A DNA stretch of 64,000 nucleotides from Dietzia timorensis (lineage in GTDB: Bacteria > Actinomycetota > Actinomycetes > Mycobacteriales > Mycobacteriaceae), in assembly GCF_001659785.1 (NCBI RefSeq), contig NZ_CP015961.1, positions 1,736,001 through 1,800,000 of the forward strand, given 5' to 3'. Both the position numbers and the translations under genes were made by a program. Below the pieces are notes generated by a model. It searched no databases and was not told where the DNA came from. It saw only the letters and a list, made by a program, of their open reading frames with translations. The stretch's first letter is position 1; every line of letters starts with the position of its first letter. This document shows, piece after piece, positions 34,323 to 45,150 of this stretch.

Positions 34323-35720
34323 CTAGGGTACGGAAGAAAAAGTGGCGATGAGGCTGTCGACACGCTCATCGGATTGGACGAAGGGGTCGAGCAGCGCGAC
34401 AGTATTGCTTGCCGTCGATGTCCCGGCGCCGGCTTTGAGATGTACCCAGTCGACGGTGAATTCTGCTCCGGCAGCTTCGGCTGCGGCGATGAACTTCCCG
34501 CGTAGCTTGGCCCGTGTCGTGGTCGGCGCTTCGACACGAGCGGCCTCGATCTCCTCGTCGGTGACAATCTTCGCGGCCTTGCCCCGCGCTTCGAGTAGCG
34601 AGACGATCCCGCGCCCCGGGCGCACATCGTGGTACGTCAGGTCGACCTGCGCGAGCTTCGGATCGTCGAGTTCGAGGCCGCCCTTGTCCTGGTACGCCCG
34701 GATGAGTTGAAGCTTCGCAGCCCAGTCGATCTCCGTGGCAATGGACGAATAGTCACCACTGTCGACAGCGTCGAGCGCCCGCTCCCAAAGCTCGATCATT
34801 GCCGCGTAATCCTCGCGGTCGGAGCGGTCGCAACCGCCGCCGTCAAAATAGGTCTTGACGGCGGAGAGGAACTCGCGCTGGAGCGCGAGGGCACTCGTGG
34901 TGGTTCCGTCGGCGAGTGCGATCTCCGCAGTGCCGGTGAGGTCACGAGAGATTTCCCGAATGGCGCGCACCGGGTTCGCGATGGCGAGATGACTCATCGA
35001 CACACCGGACTCGAGTAGCTCGAGAACAAGTCGCGTGGAGGCGACCTTGAGCATCGTGGAGGCCTCTATCATGTTCGAATCGCCGACGATGACGTGCATG
35101 CGCCGGAACTTCTTCGAATCCGCGTGGGGCTCGTCGCGAGTGTTGATCATCGGCCGGGAGCGCGTCGTCGCCGAGGACACCCCGTCCCACATGTGTTTTG
35201 CACGTTGAGAGAAGCAATACCGCACCTCCCCGTTCGGTTCTGTGAGGATTTTGCCCGCGCCACAGATGAGTTGGCGAGACACGAGGAACGGCAGCAACTC
35301 GACGGCGATATCGCGGAGCGTGGTCGTTCGATCGACGAGATAATTCTCGTGGCAACCGTAGGAGTGACCGGACGAATCGGTGTTGTTCTTGAAGATGAAG
35401 ACCTTCGCGAGGATGCTTTGCTCGGCGAGCATCCGCTCGGCTTCGACCGCGAGATCATCGACTACCCGCTCCCCGGCCTTGTCGTATGCGATGAGTTGAC
35501 GCAGGCCGTCGCATTCCGCCGTCGCGTACTCGGGGTGCGAGCCGACGTCCAGGTATAACCGCGAGCCGTTGGCGAGAAACACATTGGACGAACGCGAACG
35601 CTCGACGATCGGGCGGAAGAGAAAGCGGGCTACCTCATCGGCGCCCAACGCTCTCGACCCGCGCGCAGAGACGGAGGTGATGCCGAACTCGGTCTCGATA
35701 CCGACGATACGACGGATCAC
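34323..35720 (-). CDS. pafA: Pup ligase PafA
   Basis: A 465-residue glutamine-synthetase-fold ligase that attaches the C-terminal glutamate of Pup to target lysines. The metal-binding IVGIETEFGITS is at residues 5-16, and the catalytic Asp lies in LYLDVGSHPEYAT near residue 57. Later NTDSSGHSYGCHENYLV and RPMINTRDEPHAD are shared with Dop. It lacks the long Dop loop. GTG 35720 overlaps the pup stop (GTGA), so translation is coupled. prcB and prcA, which sit between pup and pafA in mycobacteria, are absent. Confidence 0.96.
   Translation of the reverse strand: MIRRIVGIETEFGITSVSARGSRALGADEVARFLFRPIVERSRSSNVFLANGSRLYLDVGSHPEYATAECDGLRQLIAYDKAGERVVDDLAVEAERMLAEQSILAKVFIFKNNTDSSGHSYGCHENYLVDRTTTLRDIAVELLPFLVSRQLICGAGKILTEPNGEVRYCFSQRAKHMWDGVSSATTRSRPMINTRDEPHADSKKFRRMHVIVGDSNMIEASTMLKVASTRLVLELLESGVSMSHLAIANPVRAIREISRDLTGTAEIALADGTTTSALALQREFLSAVKTYFDGGGCDRSDREDYAAMIELWERALDAVDSGDYSSIATEIDWAAKLQLIRAYQDKGGLELDDPKLAQVDLTYHDVRPGRGIVSLLEARGKAAKIVTDEEIEAARVEAPTTTRAKLRGKFIAAAEAAGAEFTVDWVHLKAGAGTSTASNTVALLDPFVQSDERVDSLIATFSSVP
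34325..34330 (-). promoter_or_regulatory. -10 box, possible internal leaderless promoter of pafB-pafC
   Basis: TACCCT on the minus strand overlaps the pafA stop codon and lies 7 nt before GTG 34317. Confidence 0.45.
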
Positions 35721-35893
35721 TGTCCACCCTTTTGCACATACGACTTCACGAACTCTTCGGCGTTGGTCTCGAGGATGTCGTCGATCTCGTCGAGCAGCGA
35801 GTCCGCCTCGGAGGTGTTGGCTGCCTTCGCTACCTGGCCGGCCTCGTCGTCGCCTTCTCCCCCGGACGAACGAGTGGTGTTGATCTGAGCCAT
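35717..35893 (-). CDS. pup: prokaryotic ubiquitin-like protein Pup
   Basis: A 58-residue, acidic, mostly disordered modifier. The C-terminal half has the helical ATPase-binding region EADSLLDEIDDILETN followed by EEFVKSYVQKGGQ. It ends in GGQ, so the terminal Gln must be deamidated by Dop before ligation. The N-terminus MAQINTTRSSGGEGDDE is flexible, as is needed for unfolding by Mpa. ATG 35893 has an AAGGGAAG site 8 nt upstream. It lies between dop and pafA. Confidence 0.96.
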   Translation of the reverse strand: MAQINTTRSSGGEGDDEAGQVAKAANTSEADSLLDEIDDILETNAEEFVKSYVQKGGQ

Positions 35894-35931
35894 ATGGACG
35901 CTTCCCTTCGTACTGGCTTGGCGTGCTGAAT

Positions 35932-37446
35932 CTAGGATATGCCCGCGACGAGGCGCGAGGGGCCGTCGATGGAAAGCAAGTGCTCTCGGTCGTCGACCTC
36001 CTTCTTATTCCCTGCGTACGGATCGGGCATCTCCACGTAACGGGGCTCGCCGTCCGAATCTACGATGGTGAGCTGGTCCCAACCGGCAGCGAACACATGC
36101 TCGCCGAGCCTGGAGATCGCCTGCCCGCGCAACCACGCACGCGTGTCAGTGGGTGGGGTCAGCGCAGCCGCCTCGATCTCCTCATCGGTGAGCAGTCTGC
36201 GGATCCGGCCGCGTGCGGCTAGACGATTGTAGAGGCCTCGGTCGGGGTCGATATCGCTGTACTGGATATCGAGTGCGGCTAGTTTCGGCGAATCCCATTC
36301 AAGTCCATCGCGAGTGCGCAAGCCGTCGAGCAGTGCAAGTTTGGCCGGCCAGTCGAGGCAATCCGCACAGCCCATCGGGTCCTCGGCGAGCCGGTCGAGG
36401 ATGTCGGACCATTCGGCCAGCACATCGGCGGACCATTCCGGAACGGTGTGGTCGCGGCAGAATTCGGTGACCCGGCGCAGGATCTCCCGCTGCTGCGCGA
36501 GAGCGGTCATCGACCGGCCGTCGGCGAGGTGGATCTCTCGTGCGAGCGAGATGTCGTGGCTGATGGTCTGCACGGCCTGCGGCGGGTCCAGTGCCTGGAG
36601 ATCGTCGAAACGAATTCCTCCCTCGATCGCATTGAGGACGAGCGAGGTAGTGCCGATCTTGAGAAAGGTGGCAAGTTCGGCGAGGTTCGCATCGCCGATG
36701 ATGACGTGAAGCCGGCGCCATTTATCGTCGTCGGCGTGCGGCTCGTCGCGTGTGTTGATGATGCCGCGACGAAGCGTCGTCTCCAGGCCCGAGAACACCT
36801 CGATATAGTCTGCGCGCTGCGAAAGCTGGAACCCCGCGCGTTCGCCGAATTGCCCGATCCCGACGCGCCCGGATCCCGTGAACACCTGGCGGGTGACGAA
36901 GTGCGGAGCGATATTCTCGGCGATGACGTCGAAGTCGACATCGCGCCGGACGAGATAGTTCTCGTGTGTGCCGTAGGATGCGCCCTTACCGTCGACATTA
37001 TTTTTGTAGAGGCGGACGGTTTCGTTGCCCTCCGTCGCAGCGGAGTCGACTCCGGCCTGGTGCATGATCCGCTCCCCCGCCTTGTCCCACAGGACCGCGT
37101 CCCGCGGAGAGGTCACCTCCGGCGAGGAATACTCGGGGTGCGCGTGATCGACATAGAAACGCGCGCCGTTTCGCAGTACGCGGTTGGTGATTCCGAACTC
37201 GCTGGGATCCATCAGGGACGTCGGGCGCGCCTCGGACAGGTCGAAGCCACGAGCGTCGCGCATCGGCGACTCCGAATCGTAGTCCCATCGGGCGTTCGCC
37301 ACCGGCGAGACCTCCGGCTCGTCATAAGCGCGGATGACCTGCGTGGAGGTGACGATGGACGAAATCAGGGGCGCTCCCGGTACCGATATCCCGAACTCGA
37401 TCTCGGTGCCGAGGATCCGCCCGGTGGTTTCTGCCTCCGACGTCAT
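35932..37446 (-). CDS. dop: deamidase of Pup, Dop
   Basis: A 504-residue glutamine-synthetase-fold enzyme that deamidates Pup-GGQ to GGE and removes Pup from substrates. The N-terminal RILGTEIEFGISVPG carries the metal-binding Glu, and FYVDHAHPEYSSPE carries the catalytic Asp. NVDGKGASYGTHENYLVRR and the GIINTRDEPHADDDKWRR block identify Dop against PafA, as does the greater length. ATG 37446 directly abuts the mpa stop with no gap. Upstream of pup by 38 bp. Confidence 0.95.
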   Translation of the reverse strand: MTSEAETTGRILGTEIEFGISVPGAPLISSIVTSTQVIRAYDEPEVSPVANARWDYDSESPMRDARGFDLSEARPTSLMDPSEFGITNRVLRNGARFYVDHAHPEYSSPEVTSPRDAVLWDKAGERIMHQAGVDSAATEGNETVRLYKNNVDGKGASYGTHENYLVRRDVDFDVIAENIAPHFVTRQVFTGSGRVGIGQFGERAGFQLSQRADYIEVFSGLETTLRRGIINTRDEPHADDDKWRRLHVIIGDANLAELATFLKIGTTSLVLNAIEGGIRFDDLQALDPPQAVQTISHDISLAREIHLADGRSMTALAQQREILRRVTEFCRDHTVPEWSADVLAEWSDILDRLAEDPMGCADCLDWPAKLALLDGLRTRDGLEWDSPKLAALDIQYSDIDPDRGLYNRLAARGRIRRLLTDEEIEAAALTPPTDTRAWLRGQAISRLGEHVFAAGWDQLTIVDSDGEPRYVEMPDPYAGNKKEVDDREHLLSIDGPSRLVAGIS

Positions 37447-39300
37447 CTATGCATCCTTTCCAGCGGCCCCGGCGCTCGCGTCGGCGGCGAGATCCTTCGC
37501 GGCGACCGCGCGCACCTCGACGACGCGTTCGCCACGCACGCCGGTGAGCCTGGCCCATTCCTGCGGATTGGAGGTGTTGGGCAGGTCCGTGCTTTCCCCG
37601 AATTCCGCGTCCACGGAGTCGAGGAAATGCTCGAGCGTGAGGCCCTGCCCGTCGCCGGCGACGATGTCCTTGATCGCGAGCTTCTTCGCTCGATCCACGA
37701 CATTGCGCAGCATGGCGCCGGACACGAGGTCCGCGAGGTAGAGGTCCTGCGTCTTGCCCGAGGCGAACCGCAGTGTCGCGTAGTGCGTCGAGTGCTCCCT
37801 GCGGAACAGGTGCTCGACGATCTTGTCGGTGATCATGGCCGCGTGGGCGGAGGGATCGGCGTCGCCGACCTCGGCGGGCTCGAACCGCAGAGCTCCGACG
37901 ACGTATTTCGACAGGATGTCGCGGGATTCGTCGCGGCCGGGACGGTCGATGCGAATCTTGAGGTCGAGGCGGCCGGGGCGCAGGATCGCCGGGTCGATCA
38001 TATCCTCACGGTTCGAGGCGCCGATGATGATGACGTTGCGCAGATCCTCTACGCCATCGATCTCGGCGAGCAGCTGAGGTACGACGGTCGTCTCCATGTC
38101 CGAGGACACCCCGGCGCCGCGGGTGCGGAAAATCGAGTCCATCTCGTCGAAGAACACGATGACGGGGTGTCCGTCGGTGGCCTTGTCCCGGGCTCGCTCG
38201 AAGACGTTGCGGATGTGCCGCTCGGTCTCGCCGACGTACTTGTTGAGCAGCTCCGGTCCCTTGATCGACAGAAAACTCGATTCGGGTATGACGTCGGAGT
38301 CCGTGAGTTTGTCTTGTCTCCCGTCACCTGCGGTGTTTGTGTGCTGGCGCGCGGAGGCCTCGGCGAGCGAGCGAGCCACTGCCTTGGCGATGAGCGTTTT
38401 GCCGCAGCCGGGAGGACCGTAGAGCAGCAGTCCTTTCGGTGGTGACAAGTGGAACTCGTGGTAGAGGTCCTGGTGGAGAAACGGTAGCTCGATGGCGTCC
38501 CGGATCTCCTCGATCTGGCGCCCGAGGCCGCCGATCTCGGTGTAGGACACGTCTGGGACCTCTTCGAGCAGCAGGTCGTCGACCTCGGCCTTCGGAACGA
38601 CTTCGAACGCGAACGAGGACTTGGTGTCGACGAGTAGTGAGACCCCGCCACGCAGCCGCTCGCCGCGCAGCTCGTGCGAGAGATAAACTATGTGCTCTTC
38701 GTCGTTGCCCATGACGACGCGAGCGCGCTCACCGTCGGACAACACATCACGAAGCGTGGCGGTCACTCCGAAACCGCTCTGCTCGGGAAGCGCCTCGACA
38801 ATGGTCAGGGCCTCGTTGAGCCGTACGACTGTGCCGGGGCGAAGGTCAGCGGGTTTGACCTTGGGCGAGATCGTGAGCAGCATGCGCCGGCCGGAAGTCA
38901 TGACCTCGGCTGTTTCGATGTCCGAGCTCGCCGATCCCGGCAAGGTTCCGCTGGCCCCGGAGAGCTGGTCCGCCTGCGCCATCCGGCCGCGCGCCGCGCT
39001 CGACATGGACACCGTGTCGTCCTCGCCGGCGACGGGTTCGCCGAGCGCCACGACGACCCCGTATGTCGACGGCGGGGTTCCGAGCCGCTCGACCTCACCC
39101 TTGAGCGCCTCGAGCTGGTCGCGCGCATCCTTCAGGAGGTCTGCGAGCCTGGCGTTGCGGGACGACAGCGCGTCCACCTTGATGGTCTTCTCGCGAGCGC
39201 TCCGCTCGGAGTGCTGCAGCTTGCTGCGAAGGCCGCTTAGTTCTTCCCGCGAGATCTGGGCCACCGAGGAGGAATCGCCGCTTTGAGTGCGGTCCGTCAC
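37447..39300 (-). CDS. mpa: proteasome-associated AAA ATPase Mpa/ARC
   Basis: A 617-residue AAA unfoldase that recognises Pup. Order: N-terminal coiled coil (about 15-75), double OB region (about 80-230), AAA domain with Walker A GPPGCGKTLIAKA (near 300) and Walker B VIVFFDEMDSIF (near 387), and arginine-finger region MIDPAILRPGRLDLKIRIDRP. The C-terminus ends SAGAAGKDA and lacks the penultimate-Tyr (HbYX-like) tail that docks mycobacterial Mpa on the 20S core. GTG 39300 is chosen since AAGAAGGTGA lies 7 nt upstream; 39309 is the alternative. Confidence 0.95.
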   Translation of the reverse strand: MTDRTQSGDSSSVAQISREELSGLRSKLQHSERSAREKTIKVDALSSRNARLADLLKDARDQLEALKGEVERLGTPPSTYGVVVALGEPVAGEDDTVSMSSAARGRMAQADQLSGASGTLPGSASSDIETAEVMTSGRRMLLTISPKVKPADLRPGTVVRLNEALTIVEALPEQSGFGVTATLRDVLSDGERARVVMGNDEEHIVYLSHELRGERLRGGVSLLVDTKSSFAFEVVPKAEVDDLLLEEVPDVSYTEIGGLGRQIEEIRDAIELPFLHQDLYHEFHLSPPKGLLLYGPPGCGKTLIAKAVARSLAEASARQHTNTAGDGRQDKLTDSDVIPESSFLSIKGPELLNKYVGETERHIRNVFERARDKATDGHPVIVFFDEMDSIFRTRGAGVSSDMETTVVPQLLAEIDGVEDLRNVIIIGASNREDMIDPAILRPGRLDLKIRIDRPGRDESRDILSKYVVGALRFEPAEVGDADPSAHAAMITDKIVEHLFRREHSTHYATLRFASGKTQDLYLADLVSGAMLRNVVDRAKKLAIKDIVAGDGQGLTLEHFLDSVDAEFGESTDLPNTSNPQEWARLTGVRGERVVEVRAVAAKDLAADASAGAAGKDA

Positions 39301-39369
39301 GCAACTCACCTTCTTTCATCGACGACTGTGTTGTTGGGCCCTATCAGTTCTAAGGCGTACCTTCCTACT

Positions 39370-41188
<1,819 letters not shown>

Positions 41189-41219
41189 GACCGACCGCTG
41201 CCGCCGCTGGAGGCTCGCC

Positions 41220-41262
41220 GATGACGTCGGAGGCACCGAAATTCGTGGCCTCCGCCGTCATC
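41220..41262. terminator. hairpin between convergent RecB-like and hisG genes
   Basis: GATGACG-t-CGGAGGC pairs with GCCTCCG-c-CGTCATC (14 pairs with one mismatch) and reaches the hisG stop codon. There is no T-rich tail, so it is a weaker terminator call. Confidence 0.55.
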
Positions 41263-42106
41263 ACATCCGGCAGGACCGGATGTCGGAGGCCAGGATCGCC
41301 TTTGCGCCTGCGGCCGAGAGTTGGTCCATGATCGTGTTCATGTCGGCGCGCGGAACCATCGAGCGCACGGCGACCCAATTCGGGTCGGCCATCGGCGAGA
41401 CGGTCGGCGACTCGATGCCGGGTACGATCTCGGTCACGGTATCGAGAAGCTCTTTCGGGCAGTCGAGGTCGAGCATCATGAATTGTTGGGCGAAAACCAC
41501 ACCCTGCAGGCGCGCGATGAGCTGACGCATCTGGGTGGTCGTCTCCGCGCCCCTGCGCCCGATGAGCACGCCCTCCGAGTCGCACAACATCGGGCCGAAT
41601 GCCTCGAGCCCGTGTGCGCGCAGGGTTCGCCCCGAGCCGACGACGTCCGCGATGCAGTCGGCGACGCCGAGCTGGATCGAGATCTCCACGGCGCCGTCGA
41701 GGCGGATCACCGTCGCCTCCATGCCCCGCTCGGCCAGGTCGTCGCGCACGATGTTCGGGTACGAGGTCGCGATGCGAGCCCCGGCGAGCTTGTCGACATC
41801 CCAGCCCTCGCCTGCGGGACCGGCGTAGCGGAACGTGGAGTGCCCGAAACCGAGCGCGAGCAGCTCGGAAACGTCGCCCTTCGAGTCGGCGGCGAGATCG
41901 CGGCCCGTGATCCCCAGGTCGAGTTGGCCGTTACCGACATAGATCGCGATGTCCTTGGGACGAAGGAAGAAGAACTCGACGCCGTTGTGCTGGTCGAGAA
42001 CGGTGAGGTCCTTGCCCTCACCGCGCCGCTTGTACCCGGCCTCGGCGAGCATGTGGGCGGCGGACTCGGAAAGTGAGCCCTTATTCGGCATGGCCACGCG
42101 CAGCAT
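41261..42106 (-). CDS. hisG: ATP phosphoribosyltransferase HisG (long form)
   Basis: A 281-residue enzyme joining ATP and PRPP in the first step of histidine synthesis. It starts [25 protein letters not shown] and contains [13 protein letters not shown] and the PRPP-binding block [23 protein letters not shown]-terminal ACT-like regulatory domain (about 205-281, [26 protein letters not shown]) marks the long, histidine-inhibited form. ATG 42106 has an AAGGAG site 5 nt upstream. It lies 9 bp after hisE. Confidence 0.96.
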   Translation of the reverse strand: MLRVAMPNKGSLSESAAHMLAEAGYKRRGEGKDLTVLDQHNGVEFFFLRPKDIAIYVGNGQLDLGITGRDLAADSKGDVSELLALGFGHSTFRYAGPAGEGWDVDKLAGARIATSYPNIVRDDLAERGMEATVIRLDGAVEISIQLGVADCIADVVGSGRTLRAHGLEAFGPMLCDSEGVLIGRRGAETTTQMRQLIARLQGVVFAQQFMMLDLDCPKELLDTVTEIVPGIESPTVSPMADPNWVAVRSMVPRADMNTIMDQLSAAGAKAILASDIRSCRM

Positions 42107-42115
42107 GCGTTCTCC

Positions 42116-42379
42116 TTACAGGTAGCGGTAGACGTCGTCGAGGCTCAGGCCGCGCTTGTGCATCATCACCTGAGTCCAATAGAGCAGCTGGGAAATCTCT
42201 TCGGACAGTTCCTCGTCGCTCTGATACTCGGCGGCGATCCACACTTCCCCGGCCTCTTCGTTGATCTTCTTGCCCAGGTGATGAATGCCCTTGTCGAAGG
42301 CCGCGACGGTGCCCGAGCCCTCGGGACGCTCGGCGATGCGCTGGGCGAGTTCGGCGAAAAGAGAATCGAAGGATTTCAC
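42116..42379 (-). CDS. hisE: phosphoribosyl-ATP pyrophosphohydrolase HisE
   Basis: An 87-residue all-helical MazG-like enzyme that hydrolyses phosphoribosyl-ATP in step 2 of histidine synthesis. [27 protein letters not shown] and the metal-binding [31 protein letters not shown] are characteristic, cut in two helices. GTG 42379 gives the usual length. It is the middle gene of HAD-hisE-hisG, 5 bp after the HAD stop. Confidence 0.95.
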   Translation of the reverse strand: MKSFDSLFAELAQRIAERPEGSGTVAAFDKGIHHLGKKINEEAGEVWIAAEYQSDEELSEEISQLLYWTQVMMHKRGLSLDDVYRYL

Positions 42380-42384
42380 GCGCG

Positions 42385-43056
42385 TTATTGTCCCACACCG
42401 CCGAGGTCGGCGAGTACGTCGAGGTCGACGCCGACGAGGCTCTCCCCTCGTGTGGCACCGTCGACGTCGGGCTGTTCCGGCTCGGTCGGCACGTAGAGCA
42501 CGCGACATCCCGCAGCGACCGCGGCACTCGCGCCGGTCACCGAATCCTCGATGGCCACGGCCTCCCCCGGCGCGACTGCCAGCGCATCCGCGGCGGCGAG
42601 ATACGGATCCGGCGCCGGCTTCGCGTTGGCCACCGCATCCCCGGTTATGACGGCGGAGAAGCGGGTTTTTCCGATCACGTCCAGGGGCGCGGCCATCAGC
42701 GTGGACTCGGTGTTTGTCACGAGGGCGAGCGGGACGCCCCGCTCGGCGAGCCCGTCGAGCAGTTGCTGCGCGCCCGGGCGCCATTCGAGATCGGTGCCGA
42801 AGAGCTCGGCGACACGCGTATGCAAGATCGCCTTGAGCCGCTCGAATTCCTCCGCGGTATCCACGGCGTGCCCGGTGTACTCGGACAGAACCGCGAAGAA
42901 CGTCTCCGTCGAGGCGCCGAGGGTGCGGCGTCGGGTCTCGTCGTCCACCCGGCGGCCCATCGCCTCGCTGAGCTCACCGACGGCGATGTCCCAGAGCTTT
43001 TCCGAGTCGATGAGCGTGCCATCCATGTCGAGAAATACTGCGCGCGGCGTCGTCAC
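42385..43056 (-). CDS. HAD-superfamily phosphatase
   Basis: A 223-residue HAD hydrolase of the beta-phosphoglucomutase-like subgroup: motif [16 protein letters not shown], motif [12 protein letters not shown], motif [17 protein letters not shown] and motif [18 protein letters not shown]. It heads the hisE-hisG unit, and the mycobacterial segment has a comparable phosphatase near hisG in many relatives, so a metabolic-repair or histidinol-phosphate-type role is possible but unproven. GTG 43056 is 8 nt after a TAGCGT -10 box. Confidence 0.88.
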   Translation of the reverse strand: MTTPRAVFLDMDGTLIDSEKLWDIAVGELSEAMGRRVDDETRRRTLGASTETFFAVLSEYTGHAVDTAEEFERLKAILHTRVAELFGTDLEWRPGAQQLLDGLAERGVPLALVTNTESTLMAAPLDVIGKTRFSAVITGDAVANAKPAPDPYLAAADALAVAPGEAVAIEDSVTGASAAVAAGCRVLYVPTEPEQPDVDGATRGESLVGVDLDVLADLGGVGQ

Positions 43057-43064
43057 AATCGCCC

Positions 43065-43070
43065 ACGCTA
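43065..43070 (-). promoter_or_regulatory. -10 box, leaderless promoter of HAD-hisE-hisG
   Basis: TAGCGT on the minus strand lies 8 nt before GTG 43056. Confidence 0.4.
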
Positions 43071-43250
43071 CGCGTTCTGGGCCACACCCCGCAGGGCCCG
43101 TGAGCTCCGGCACCGCTCGCCGGAGGCAAAGAAATGCCGGCCGGGCGCCTCGCGGCACTAGAAGTTGGGCCACCTCTGCGGGATACTCGATTGTCGGCGC
43201 CAATTACGGTGCTTGGTGAAACGTGCGTACATACAGCGTCTCGGCGTGGT

Positions 43251-43291
43251 CGATTCACGCCGCGGGACGAGTGAATCGCTCCCCCGGGAGC
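43251..43291 (+). promoter_or_regulatory. two consecutive hairpins in the leader of the dynamin pair
   Basis: CGATTCAC (43251-43258) pairs with GTGAATCG (43271-43278) over a 12-nt loop. It is followed directly by GCTCCC-cc-GGGAGC (43278-43291), which ends beside the GGAAGGGAG ribosome site. They could be an RNA control element or a repressor operator. Confidence 0.5.
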
Positions 43292-43308
43292 GGAAGGGAG
43301 TGCCTTTC

Positions 43309-45150
43309 GTGTCGGCACCGGCAGCGGCGAAGAAATCGCTCACCGACTATGTACGCAACAGCGCGGGCATCCTACGCAAATACGGGGAGACCGACGCAGC
43401 CTCTCTCATCGAATCCAAATTCTTCGCCACCGAGTCCACGGCGAGCGTCGTCGTGGTCGGCGAGGTCAAGCGCGGCAAGAGCTCCCTGGTCAACGCCCTC
43501 GTCGGACGACCCGGGCTCCTCCCTTCCGACGTCGACGAGTCCACGTCGATGCCGATCCAGGTGCTTCCCGTGGACGCCGAATCGTCCGAGAGCGTCGACC
43601 TGCACTTCGGCGATCATTCCGAGTCCCATGCTCTCGCCGAGCTCGGATCCTGGTCGACCACCGCCGGGGCGCGAGTCAACGCCGCCGACGTCGTCGAACT
43701 CCCCTCCCATGCCACCGTCCACATCGGCCACGGCGTGGAGCTGCGGGCGGTTCTCGTCGACACCCCTGGCGCCGGCGGCCTCGACGACGCAGCGGTGGAC
43801 CTCGCCCTGTCCTCGGCTCGCGGCGCCGGGATCCTGGTCATGGTGTGCGACGCGACCACTCCCATCACCGCCCCGGAAATCGACATCCTCACCCGCGCGG
43901 CGGAGACGGTCGGGTCGGTCATTGTCGTCGTGTCGAAGATCGACAAGGCACTCACCCGCTGGCGGTCCATCGTCGAGGAGAACCGCCGCCTCATCCGCGA
44001 GTACGCCGGAATGGAGGTTCCCGTTCTCGGCGTCTCAAGCCTCCGAGCGCAGTCCGCGCTCCTGCTGGATGACGCAGGGCGTCGCGAGAGAATCGAGTCG
44101 ACCTCCGGCATCGCGGCCCTGCGTACGCTCATCGCCAGGCGTGCCCGCAGTGCGGACGCCCTCTCTCGGGCGGTCGCCCTCAACGTCGGTGTTGCCGCGC
44201 TCAGGAAGGTCTCCGAGACCGTCGACGAGCAAATCCGTGCCACGGAGCAGCCGTCTCAGGTGGTGGAGGAGCTCGAGACCCGCAAAGAAGAACTCAAGGG
44301 CCTACGCGACCACGGACAAGAATGGGAGCAGTTCCTCTCGCGCAACATCTCGGTCGCTCGCCAGCGAGTCCTCGGCGAGTTCGATCTGGCGCTCGAGTCG
44401 ATCAAGGAAAAATGGACGCAGGAGATCAACCGCTCGGGTCTCGTCGTCCTGCGAAGCAAGCCCCAGGTGTTCACCGCGCAAATCGAGGCAGACGTCAACA
44501 AGGCCATCGAGCAGTCGATCCACGCGATGTCCGCGGCGTTGAAATCCGAGTGCGATCGGCTTTTCGAGGACCAGAACGTGTGGCTCGCGATCGCCGACGC
44601 CGCGATCCGCGGACTCGCCGGCCCGCAGCAGTACTCCTCCCGTGAGGTCGGGAAGAAGACCGACAACCTCATCGACCCGAGCGTCATCAGCGTCGGCGTT
44701 CTCGGCGGCACGGGCCTCGCCACCCTTGGTTCATCGGCCCTGGCAACCGTCGGCCTGAGTATGGTGGCGTTCCCTGCAGTGGCCGTCGGAGGCGGCTGGA
44801 TCGCCATCAACCTCGCCTATCGTGCGATGCGCAACGGCAAGCAACATCTGCACACATGGGTGCGCGAGTCCTGTAATAGCGCGCGTATCGCCGCCGGTCG
44901 TGAGATCGACACACTCATCAATCTCTCGCGCACTGAGATGGTCGTTCGCTACCGCGCTCATCTTCGGTGGGAGCAGGACAACATCCAGAGCCGCCTGCAG
45001 GCCGCTCAGTCTGCCGTGCGCGCCGACGAGAGCTCTCGCAAGGGTCAGTCGGAGCGCTTACGCAAGAATTCGAAGATCATCTCCTCGCACATCGACTATC
45101 TGGAGGCCGTGATCGCCGGACTGCCCGAGGAACAGAGGAACGCACTGTGA
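43309..45150 (+). CDS. dynamin-like GTPase, first of a tandem pair (IniC/DynA-like)
   Basis: A 613-residue large GTPase. G1 is GEVKRGKSSLVNAL (residues about 51-64), G3 is LVDTPGAGGLDD and G4 is VVSKIDKAL. Long helical segments follow, and two adjacent hydrophobic helices lie near residues 459-504 (ISVGVLGGTGLATLGSSA and SMVAFPAVAVGGGWIAINLA), like the membrane paddle of bacterial dynamins. Such pairs remodel or repair membranes (IniA/IniC in mycobacteria, DynA/DynB in Streptomyces). GTG 43309 has a GGAAGGGAG site 8 nt upstream. Overlaps the next gene by 4 bp. Confidence 0.85.
   Translation: MSAPAAAKKSLTDYVRNSAGILRKYGETDAASLIESKFFATESTASVVVVGEVKRGKSSLVNALVGRPGLLPSDVDESTSMPIQVLPVDAESSESVDLHFGDHSESHALAELGSWSTTAGARVNAADVVELPSHATVHIGHGVELRAVLVDTPGAGGLDDAAVDLALSSARGAGILVMVCDATTPITAPEIDILTRAAETVGSVIVVVSKIDKALTRWRSIVEENRRLIREYAGMEVPVLGVSSLRAQSALLLDDAGRRERIESTSGIAALRTLIARRARSADALSRAVALNVGVAALRKVSETVDEQIRATEQPSQVVEELETRKEELKGLRDHGQEWEQFLSRNISVARQRVLGEFDLALESIKEKWTQEINRSGLVVLRSKPQVFTAQIEADVNKAIEQSIHAMSAALKSECDRLFEDQNVWLAIADAAIRGLAGPQQYSSREVGKKTDNLIDPSVISVGVLGGTGLATLGSSALATVGLSMVAFPAVAVGGGWIAINLAYRAMRNGKQHLHTWVRESCNSARIAAGREIDTLINLSRTEMVVRYRAHLRWEQDNIQSRLQAAQSAVRADESSRKGQSERLRKNSKIISSHIDYLEAVIAGLPEEQRNAL

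Noticed and set aside
35894-35931. Remnant of prcB/prcA
   Set aside because: Only 38 bp between pup and dop, and pup overlaps pafA; no space for even a fragment.
36448-38445. 665-codon open frame antisense to dop and mpa
   Set aside because: Shadow of two firmly identified genes; no motifs and no ribosome site.
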